This document shows, piece after piece, positions 1 to 5,075 of a stretch of 6,116 nt of DNA. The translations under genes were made by a program, and so were the position numbers. The stretch's first letter is position 1; every line of letters starts with the position of its first letter. The notes under the pieces were generated by a model that worked only from the letters and a program-made list of their open reading frames with translations, was not told the origin of the DNA and made no database searches. This DNA comes from CAZEJK01 sp964512045 (lineage in GTDB: Bacteria; Acidobacteriota; Thermoanaerobaculia; Thermoanaerobaculales; Sulfomarinibacteraceae), in assembly GCA_964512045.1 (NCBI GenBank), contig CAZEJK010000299.1, positions 1 through 6,116 on the forward strand. The letters are read 5' to 3'.

Positions 1-130
1 GCTCGCTGGCACCGCTCCACTCCATCAACGGCGGCAGGAGCTGCTCACGAAGCTCGCTCAGCTCCCCAGCATCCACACCCGCCCCGGCAAGGACCATCCC
101 CACGAGAACCGTCGCTACGAGTCGCTGCAT
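1..130 (-). CDS. N-terminus of an unidentified exported protein (partial)
   Basis: Only the first 43 codons are inside the window; the gene continues past the left edge. Read from the ATG at 130, the protein begins MQRLVATVLVGMVLAGAG and continues VDAGELSELREQLL. This is a short positive N-region, a hydrophobic core and a plausible signal peptidase I site after VDA (residues 19-21), so export to the periplasm or beyond is likely. A GGGGGAG Shine-Dalgarno-like run lies at 148-142 on the minus strand. It is 11 bases from this ATG but only 5 bases from an in-frame GTG at 136, so translation may start two codons earlier. A TACAAT -10 element lies at 174-169. The gene has the same orientation as the symporter upstream of it but is 189 bases away and probably has its own promoter. 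No family can be recognised from the mature residues visible here. Confidence 0.7.
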   Translation of the reverse strand, partial: MQRLVATVLVGMVLAGAGVDAGELSELREQLLPPLMEWSGASE

Positions 131-168
131 GGCCACCGCTACTCCCCCTGCCCGTTGTGGGCGGCGAC

Positions 169-174
169 ATTGTA
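169..174 (-). promoter_or_regulatory. Candidate -10 element for the partial exported-protein gene
   Basis: On the minus strand this reads TACAAT, a five-of-six match to the sigma-70 -10 consensus. It would place the transcription start near 162 and leave an untranslated leader of about 25-32 bases containing the GGGGGAG ribosome-binding site. No good -35 hexamer lies 16-18 bases upstream, so the call rests on the -10 and its position. Confidence 0.4.
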
Positions 175-279
175 GCGCTCCCGATCCACCGCGAGGCTCT
201 CCGCAGAGATCTACTGCGAACCCGCGCAGGGCGCAACACGCCGAGATTTCCTTTGACACACCTTTTCCTGTCGGCCTTC

Positions 280-298
280 GCGGTCTGGTGGTGACCGC
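280..298 (-). terminator. Candidate hairpin downstream of the symporter gene
   Basis: A perfect 6-bp stem, GCGGTC with GACCGC, encloses a 7-base loop, 28 bases past the symporter stop codon. No T-run follows on the minus strand, so this is not a classical intrinsic terminator. It may stall polymerase, protect the 3' end of the mRNA, or be incidental in GC-rich DNA. Confidence 0.3.
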
Positions 299-309
299 TC
301 TCCCTGGCC

Positions 310-324
310 CCGGGCCTGACCCGG
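310..324 (-). terminator. Small GC hairpin just after the symporter stop codon
   Basis: A 5-bp stem, CCGGG with CCCGG, has a 5-base loop and starts two bases after the symporter stop codon (328-326). With the hairpin at 280-298 it forms a tandem pair. There is no T-tract, so the terminator role is weakly supported. Confidence 0.2.
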
Positions 325-325
325 A

Positions 326-2068
326 TCAGCCGCGGACAGGTGGCTCGAGCTTGCCGGTGGTCTCGTACTCCTTCGTCCACTTCTTGACCTGGCCGGTGAG
401 CAGCAGAATTGAGATCAGGTTCGGCGCCGTCATCAACCCGAGCGCCACGTCGCCGAACGCCCACACCAGCTCGAGCGAGATGATCGCCGCCACGAACAGC
501 ACCAGGCAGAAAACGATCCGGTACGGGATCACCGCCTTGGTGCCGAACAGGTACAGGACCGATCGATCTCCGTAGTACGACCAGCTGATGGCGGTCGACA
601 GCCCGAACAGGAACACCGCAACCGTCACCAGCAGGTCGCCGTGAGTGCCAGCAACCTTCCGCAGCCCCTTCTCGAACGCCCAGGACGTGAGCGGTGAGCC
701 GTTCTGCATCGCTTCGCCGCGCATGACCAGCGACAAGGTGACCGGTTGCTCGCTCCGATCGAGCAGCGTCGCCCGTGCGATCAGACCGGCCTCCTCCATG
801 ACCACAAAACCGTCGAACGGCTGACCGGCCTCACGCAGCACATCACCTGCAGAGATCTCGAGCTGCAGCGCATCGACGGTGGCGTGGTTGCGCACGAGCT
901 GAAAGCCGATCGGGTCGCCTTCGACCACCTCGAACCGGCCCGTGGCCATGTCCTCAGGCCGCACCCGACCGTTCCGCTGCACCTCGGCACCATCGACGAT
1001 CGCGACGATATCCGCCTGCTCGTTGAGACGCACGACCTGCTCCTGCTTGTCCTTCCAGACACCTGTGGTGACGATCACCAGGCCGGTCATGGTGCAGACC
1101 ACGAGGGTGTCCACAAACGGTCCGAGCATCGCCACCATGCCCTCGCGGATCGGCTCGTCGGTCTTGGCAGCCGCGTGCGCAATCGGCGCCGAGCCCTGTC
1201 CCGACTCGTTGGAGAACAGACCGCGCTTCACGCCCCACACCAGCATGAAGATGAACCCGCCTCCCGCGAACCCGCCCACCTGAGCGGCAGGCTGGAACGC
1301 CGAGGTCACGATCTGCGCCAATGCAGCCGGTACCTCCGCCGCGTTGAACAGGAGCACGATCAGCCCTCCCAGAACATACAGCACCGCCATGACCGGCACG
1401 AGCTTCGACGTCACCGCGCCGATCCGCTTGATGCCACCGAGGATCACGAGGCCGACGAGGGAGGCCATGATCAGGCCGATCAGCCAGGTCGGGGTGCCCA
1501 GATCCTGACGCATCTGATCGGCGACGGTGAACGACTGCACCGCGTTGCCGGTACCGAATGAGCAGATTGCAGCGAAGCATGCAAAGATGATCGCCAGTGG
1601 CTTCCAGCGGTTGCCCAGCCCACGCTCGATCGAGTACATCGGTCCGCCGGCGACCTCGCCGTCCGGCATCAGCGTGCGGTACTTCATCGAAAGGGTGCAC
1701 TCGGTGTACTTCAGGCCCATTCCGAACACCGCGGTCACCCACATCCAGAACAGGGCGCCCGGTCCACCGTAGTGGATTGCGGTGGCCACTCCAGCGATAT
1801 TCCCGATCCCAACCGTAGCCGACAGCGCGGTGCTCAACGCCTGGAAGTGCGTGATGTCGCCATCGTGGCTCGGATCGTCGTACTCGCCTCGAATGACCCG
1901 GACTCCGTGCAGAAACCGACGGACCTGCACCCAGCCGAGACGGAATGTTGTCACGATGCCCGTCCCCAAAAGCAGCACGACGATCAGGGGCATCGCCTCT
2001 GGCCAGCCCCACACGTAGCCGCTCAACGTCGAGATCACCAGATCGAGAACGTCGTAGATCGCGTCCAT
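326..2068 (-). CDS. Sodium:alanine/glycine symporter, AGCS family, with extra soluble segment
   Basis: This 580-residue inner-membrane protein belongs to the alanine/glycine:cation symporter family, which imports small neutral amino acids with Na+. The family signature GGPGALFWMWVTAVFG is intact at residues 101-116, preceded by TVGIGNIAGVATAI (85-98). Other typical blocks are GLFSNESGQGSAPIAHAA (283-300), SWSYYGDR (495-502) and a C-terminal membrane segment at about 543-560. About 10-11 hydrophobic segments can be picked out by eye. Between the segment ending TTGVW (334-338) and LTSWAFE (460-466) there are about 118 polar, probably beta-rich residues that most family members lack; ordinary members are about 450-500 residues long. 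The start is supported by AAAGGA at 2082-2077, 8 bases before the ATG. The gene diverges from the thioredoxin-fold gene at 2305. Exact substrate is not determined; family assignment is firm. Confidence 0.95.
   Translation of the reverse strand: MDAIYDVLDLVISTLSGYVWGWPEAMPLIVVLLLGTGIVTTFRLGWVQVRRFLHGVRVIRGEYDDPSHDGDITHFQALSTALSATVGIGNIAGVATAIHYGGPGALFWMWVTAVFGMGLKYTECTLSMKYRTLMPDGEVAGGPMYSIERGLGNRWKPLAIIFACFAAICSFGTGNAVQSFTVADQMRQDLGTPTWLIGLIMASLVGLVILGGIKRIGAVTSKLVPVMAVLYVLGGLIVLLFNAAEVPAALAQIVTSAFQPAAQVGGFAGGGFIFMLVWGVKRGLFSNESGQGSAPIAHAAAKTDEPIREGMVAMLGPFVDTLVVCTMTGLVIVTTGVWKDKQEQVVRLNEQADIVAIVDGAEVQRNGRVRPEDMATGRFEVVEGDPIGFQLVRNHATVDALQLEISAGDVLREAGQPFDGFVVMEEAGLIARATLLDRSEQPVTLSLVMRGEAMQNGSPLTSWAFEKGLRKVAGTHGDLLVTVAVFLFGLSTAISWSYYGDRSVLYLFGTKAVIPYRIVFCLVLFVAAIISLELVWAFGDVALGLMTAPNLISILLLTGQVKKWTKEYETTGKLEPPVRG
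698..1054 (-). other. Insertion segment within the AGCS symporter (residues ~339-457)
   Basis: The segment runs from KDKQEQVV to RGEAMQNG. It has few long hydrophobic stretches and alternates short hydrophobic and charged patches, which suggests a small beta-rich domain. If the family's usual topology (N-terminus outside, C-terminus inside) holds, this loop faces the periplasm. I recognise no named domain in it. The reading frame runs through it cleanly and membrane segments resume after it, so it is not a frameshift artefact. Confidence 0.65.
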
Positions 2069-2115
2069 GCCACCGTTCCTTTCCCGCCTTTCGGCTCAAC
2101 GAGCACTGATCAGCG

Positions 2116-2145
2116 ATCCTAGCCGATCCTCCCACTGGTGAGCAA
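2116..2145 (-). promoter_or_regulatory. Candidate sigma-70-like promoter for the symporter
   Basis: Read on the minus strand: TTGCTC (2145-2140), an 18-base spacer, then TAGGAT (2121-2116). The hexamers match consensus at three and four positions. Transcription would start near 2109, giving a leader of about 40 bases. A palindrome CTGATCAG (2106-2113) overlaps the predicted start, and the -35 overlaps one arm of the 9-bp inverted repeat. Support is by pattern only. Confidence 0.3.
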
Positions 2146-2165
2146 ACGTCGCCTGCCTCCAGTGG
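2132..2165. repeat. 7-bp inverted repeat in the divergent intergenic region
   Basis: CCACTGG at 2132-2138 and CCAGTGG at 2159-2165 are perfect inverted copies 20 bases apart. They flank the left arm of the longer 9-bp repeat. A 7-bp match can arise by chance in a region this size, so any role is uncertain. Confidence 0.3.
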
Positions 2166-2205
2166 TCGATCAGGACACGATGAGCAACGCGCGGGAGACG
2201 TTTGC
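2142..2205. repeat. Perfect 9-bp inverted repeat between the divergent genes
   Basis: GCAAACGTC (2142-2150) and GACGTTTGC (2197-2205) are perfect inverted copies separated by 46 bases, about 55 bp centre to centre. The left arm overlaps the candidate -35 of the symporter; the right arm lies 12 bases upstream of the candidate -35 of the thioredoxin-fold gene. The placement would suit a regulator controlling both directions, but binding is an inference. Confidence 0.45.
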
Positions 2206-2217
2206 AGCCGCCGACGC

Positions 2218-2246
2218 TCGACGCGACACGGCTGCCGCGATAGAGT
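2218..2246 (+). promoter_or_regulatory. Candidate sigma-70-like promoter for the two-gene unit
   Basis: TCGACG (2218-2223) and TAGAGT (2241-2246) are separated by 17 bases; each matches its consensus hexamer at four of six positions. Transcription would begin near 2253, leaving a leader of about 50 bases before the ATG at 2305. It would drive both the thioredoxin-fold gene and the overlapping protease-like gene. Confidence 0.35.
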
Positions 2247-2293
2247 TGGGCGACTCGCGGTGACGGCCCAGGCCCCACCGCACGACAACATAC

Positions 2294-2299
2294 AAGGAG
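2294..2299 (+). promoter_or_regulatory. Ribosome-binding site that fixes the start at 2305
   Basis: AAGGAG lies 5 bases upstream of the ATG at 2305. The frame is open back to an ATG at 2260, but that start would add 15 non-hydrophobic residues in front of the signal peptide and place this AAGGAG inside the coding region. The start at 2305 is therefore preferred. Confidence 0.8.
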
Positions 2300-2304
2300 A
2301 CACG

Positions 2305-3378
2305 ATGCGATACTGGACGCACCTGACGACCATCGTACTGGTCGTAGCACTCACAGCCATCCCGCTGGCCTGCCAGGCCGGCAGCGAGTCCGAGAAGCTT
2401 GACGAGAACAACGAGAAGCACGAGGTTCTCGCGGTCGTGGACGGTGAGAAGATCACGAACGCCGAGGTCGAGCAGCTCATCGCCTCGCAGCTGCTGCAGC
2501 TGCGCCAGCAGGAGTACGACCTGAAGAAGGCCGCGATCGAGCAGCTGGCGTACGAGAAGCTCCAGGCCGACGCTGCCGAGGCGGCTGGCGTCTCGGTGGA
2601 GGAGCTCCGCCAGAAGAAGATCCTCGATCAGGTTTCCGACGTGACCGAGGAGCAGATCCTGCAGACGGTGGAGCAGTACCGCTCGCGGCTTCCCCAGGAC
2701 GAGGACGAGGCGCGGGCACGGGTCCTGCAGTACCTCGAGAATCAACGGTTGCAGCAGGAGGAGGAGCGGTTCAAGAACGAGCTGATGACTGCTGCGAGCT
2801 TCCGAGTTCTCCTCGAGCCTCCTCGGCTCGAGATCCCGGTCGACGGCGACGACCCGGCCGACGGTCCGGCAGACGCGCCGGTCACGATCGTCGAGTTCAC
2901 CGACTTCGAGTGCCCGTACTGCCTGCGGGTCCAACCCACTCTCGAGCGGCTGAAGTCCACCTACGGCGACAAGGTCCGCCACGTCTTCAAGCAGCTTCCA
3001 CTGGACATGCACGCCAACGCTCAGTTCACCGCCGAGGTGTCGCTCTGCGCGCAAGCCCAAGGGAAGTTCTGGGAGCTCCACGACTGGATGTTCGCGAACG
3101 TCAAGCAGCTGGGAGAGCCGGACGCAGTCTACTCTGCAGCCACGTCGCTCGGCCTCGATGCGGAGGCCCTGAAATCGTGTGTCGACAACGACGAGATGGC
3201 TGCCGAGGTCGCCAAGGACCTCCGCGAGGCGCGGAGCGTCGGCGCCAACTCCACCCCGACGTTCTTCGTCAACGGTCGGCTCCTCCGCGGCGCCCAGCCG
3301 TACGACGAGTTTGCCGCCATCATCGAAAGTGAGCTTGGTGAAGGCTCGACGGACACCACGGAAACCGTCGCAGAATGA
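2305..3378 (+). CDS. Exported SurA-N-like / DsbA-like thioredoxin-fold fusion protein
   Basis: A 357-residue periplasmic protein predicted to handle disulfides and perhaps to chaperone clients. Residues 1-22 form a signal peptide followed by Cys23 (IPLAC); the Pro at -3 is unusual for a lipobox, so lipidation is possible but not certain. Residues 40-165 resemble the SurA N-terminal chaperone segment (VLAVVDGEKITNAEVEQLI, then charged helices), without a parvulin PPIase domain. Residues 180-345 are a DsbA-type thioredoxin domain: FTDFECPYC with active-site Cys203 and Cys206, cis-proline loop STPTFFVNG (Pro318), and a likely second pair Cys248/Cys292 as in some DsbA relatives. DsbA domains oxidise (or, in DsbG/C-like proteins, isomerise) cysteines of exported proteins; which applies here is not shown. 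The stop TGA (3376-3378) overlaps the next gene's ATG in an ATGA, so the two are probably co-translated. Confidence 0.9.
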   Translation: MRYWTHLTTIVLVVALTAIPLACQAGSESEKLDENNEKHEVLAVVDGEKITNAEVEQLIASQLLQLRQQEYDLKKAAIEQLAYEKLQADAAEAAGVSVEELRQKKILDQVSDVTEEQILQTVEQYRSRLPQDEDEARARVLQYLENQRLQQEEERFKNELMTAASFRVLLEPPRLEIPVDGDDPADGPADAPVTIVEFTDFECPYCLRVQPTLERLKSTYGDKVRHVFKQLPLDMHANAQFTAEVSLCAQAQGKFWELHDWMFANVKQLGEPDAVYSAATSLGLDAEALKSCVDNDEMAAEVAKDLREARSVGANSTPTFFVNGRLLRGAQPYDEFAAIIESELGEGSTDTTETVAE

Positions 3379-5009
3379 TCCCCGCGATGGGCCCTGTGGC
3401 CCGTGTCGCTGTGTGTGCCACCGCCGCCGTCGCGATGGTCACCGCCGCGGTCGCCACGGACGGTGGGCCGATGCGTGTGGGCATGGAGCAGTATGAGCAG
3501 TACGGCTCACCGCATCCCTACCCGCCGAGCAGCAGCTCCCAGACACCTGTCTGGAGCGACATCCTGCACGTGCCAGGCGCCACCTACATTGCACCCCACT
3601 TCGCACGCCTCGACCTCGGTCCTGGTGACCGCGTTGTCGTACGCTCTCCGGACGGTTCCCGCATGCGCGTGTACACGGGAACCGGCAAAGGGACGCTCGG
3701 TCGGAGCGCCGACGGCTTCTGGGGCGTCCACATCGAGGGGGACACCGCCGTCATCGAGCTGTTCAGCAGCCCGAGTGGCGGCGGCTACGGGTACGAGATC
3801 GACAGGCTGGCCCGCGGCTTGGAGGCCGTCGGCGAGACCTCCAGCCGAACCCGCAGCGTGTGTGGCGCCGACGACTCCGACTGGGCTCCCTGTTACGCGG
3901 GGGCCCATCCCGAGATCACCGAGCACTCGCGCGCGGTCGCGCGCCTGCTCATCAATGGGACCATCGCGTGCACCGGCTGGTTGCTGGGCTGCAGTGGCCA
4001 TGTCATGACCACGCAGCAGTGCATTTTCGACGAGCTCGACGCCGCGAACACCGACTTCGAGCTCATGGCCGAAGGTGACACCTGCGACACCGACTGCAGC
4101 GGACCACTCTTCTGCCCCGGCGCCATCGAGGCCGACACGAGCGCTCTGATCCGCTCGAGCTGGGACCTGGACTACAGCCTCGTCAGGCTACCGGTCAACC
4201 CGAGCACCTCCTACGGCTTTCTCAGGCTTCGTCTTGCGGGCGCCGTTGTCGACGAGCGGATCTACATTCCACAGCACCCCAACCTGTACGGCAAACGGAT
4301 CGCGCTGAGCTCGACTGCGCCCGCCGACGAAAGCGGAGTTGCGGAGATCTTCAGCGTCACCATGACCCCGTGCACTGGAGGCACCGGAGATACAGGCTAC
4401 TTCGCCGACACGACCGAAGGGTCCTCCGGAGCGCCGGTGATCGCCGTGGACGACAACAGGGTGGTCGCTCTCCACCACTGCGGAAGCTGTCCAAACCGCG
4501 GCGTGCCGATCGGCGCCATCATCAAGGACCTCGGCGACGACCTCCCCCCGTGCTCCATCGGCATTGGCTGCGAGCCCTCCTTCGCCGGCATCGGCGCCCT
4601 CCAGGAAACCTCGGGCGCCCTCCAGGGAATGTCTCTGAGCTGGGATGCTGCGACTCCTTGTGCGGGCCTCGGCATCCACTACCGGGTATTTCATGGGCCC
4701 ACGGCGGATGGGGTCGACTGGTACNNNNNNNNNNAGCACTGCTTCGGGGTCCGCGCGTACGAGGGAGACGAAGGCGACCACGACTTCAATACGACGGTGC
4801 TCTGCCGGACCGGGACCGCCGTGTACGTGGCGGGAGACACCGACGTCGACTCTGATGTCGACACTGACGACCTCGATCAGCTCGTGGCGGTGCTGTTCGG
4901 CGCCCCGGACATGGGCAGTGGAGTGGTCGCTGCCGACGTCGATGCCTCCGGTGCGGTCGATGCCGGCGACTCCGCCACCGAGATCGACTACCTCAACGAC
5001 GCGTTCTAG
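3375..5009 (+). CDS. Secreted trypsin-like (probable pseudo-protease) protein with FN3-like and dockerin segments
   Basis: As assembled this encodes 544 residues with a signal peptide cleaved near AVA (25-27). Residues 60-150 form a beta-rich domain often found before this type of peptidase. Residues 160-390 are a trypsin-fold domain: CTGWLLGCSGHVMTTQQC (199-216), DLDYSLVRL (264-272) with candidate catalytic Asp266, and EGSSGAPV (348-355) with nucleophile Ser351. Relatives read TNxHC where this reads TTQQC, so the catalytic His appears to be Gln215 and proteolysis may be lost. Residues 400-477 look like an FN3 module interrupted by the N gap. Residues 488-500 and 521-533 are two dockerin-type calcium loops (D488/D490/D492/D499 and D521/D523/D532). 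Sixteen visible cysteines lie outside the signal peptide. There is no strong Shine-Dalgarno; coupling through the ATGA overlap is likely. The true length is unknown because of the gap. Confidence 0.85.
   Translation: MIPAMGPVARVAVCATAAVAMVTAAVATDGGPMRVGMEQYEQYGSPHPYPPSSSSQTPVWSDILHVPGATYIAPHFARLDLGPGDRVVVRSPDGSRMRVYTGTGKGTLGRSADGFWGVHIEGDTAVIELFSSPSGGGYGYEIDRLARGLEAVGETSSRTRSVCGADDSDWAPCYAGAHPEITEHSRAVARLLINGTIACTGWLLGCSGHVMTTQQCIFDELDAANTDFELMAEGDTCDTDCSGPLFCPGAIEADTSALIRSSWDLDYSLVRLPVNPSTSYGFLRLRLAGAVVDERIYIPQHPNLYGKRIALSSTAPADESGVAEIFSVTMTPCTGGTGDTGYFADTTEGSSGAPVIAVDDNRVVALHHCGSCPNRGVPIGAIIKDLGDDLPPCSIGIGCEPSFAGIGALQETSGALQGMSLSWDAATPCAGLGIHYRVFHGPTADGVDWYXXXXHCFGVRAYEGDEGDHDFNTTVLCRTGTAVYVAGDTDVDSDVDTDDLDQLVAVLFGAPDMGSGVVAADVDASGAVDAGDSATEIDYLNDAF
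4725..4734. other. Assembly gap (10 Ns) inside the protease-like gene
   Basis: Exactly ten undetermined bases interrupt the FN3-like segment. The frame is the same on both sides, so the coding call survives, but ten may be a placeholder. YRVFHGP before the gap and HCFGVRAYE after it resemble FN3 strands that normally lie further apart, which suggests that tens of bases are missing. Confidence 0.95.
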
Positions 5010-5036
5010 AGCAAGCCCACAAACTGGTGCAGGAGC

Positions 5037-5056
5037 CCGTTGCACCTGCGCAACGG
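5037..5056 (+). terminator. Hairpin between the protease-like gene and the phosphatase gene
   Basis: A perfect 7-bp stem, CCGTTGC with GCAACGG, has a 6-base loop and begins 28 bases after the stop codon at 5009. No T-run follows, so it is at best a weak or factor-assisted terminator. It overlaps the candidate -35 of the next gene. Confidence 0.35.
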
Positions 5057-5068
5057 ATTGGCTACGCT
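5040..5068 (+). promoter_or_regulatory. Candidate promoter giving a leaderless phosphatase mRNA
   Basis: TTGCAC (5040-5045), a 17-base spacer and TACGCT (5063-5068) form a weak sigma-70-like promoter, each hexamer matching consensus at three positions. The -10 ends 7 bases before the ATG at 5076, so transcription would start at or next to the start codon. No Shine-Dalgarno precedes that ATG, which fits leaderless translation. An AGGAG at 5031-5035 lies too far away to serve it. Confidence 0.3.
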
Positions 5069-5075
5069 CCACATC

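Noticed and set aside
253..258. Perfect TTGACA -35 hexamer on the plus strand
   Set aside because: No acceptable -10 follows at 16-18 bases and there is no plus-strand gene downstream for it to drive.
746..1561. 271-codon plus-strand open frame opposite the symporter
   Set aside because: It is antisense to a well-supported gene and rich in His, Asp and Arg with no recognisable domain or ribosome-binding site.
954..2480. 508-codon minus-strand open frame overlapping the symporter
   Set aside because: It overlaps the symporter in another frame and runs into the opposite gene; the product is low-complexity Arg/Gly/Ser-rich, as expected from GC-rich shadow frames.
2170..3081. Long open frame (303 codons) on the minus strand opposite the thioredoxin-fold gene
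   Set aside because: Its leucine- and arginine-rich translation matches no motif and mirrors codon bias of the plus-strand gene, which has clear domains and a ribosome-binding site.
3539..3554. Palindrome CCAGACA-CC-TGTCTGG inside the protease-like gene
   Set aside because: It lies in well-supported coding sequence and its 2-base centre cannot form a stable RNA loop as a perfect stem. A 12-base piece of it also occurs at 1055-1066, but one such repeat is expected by chance in 6 kb.
4188..5072. 294-codon minus-strand open frame opposite the protease-like gene
   Set aside because: It runs through the N gap and is antisense to dockerin and trypsin motifs; no motif is seen in its own translation.
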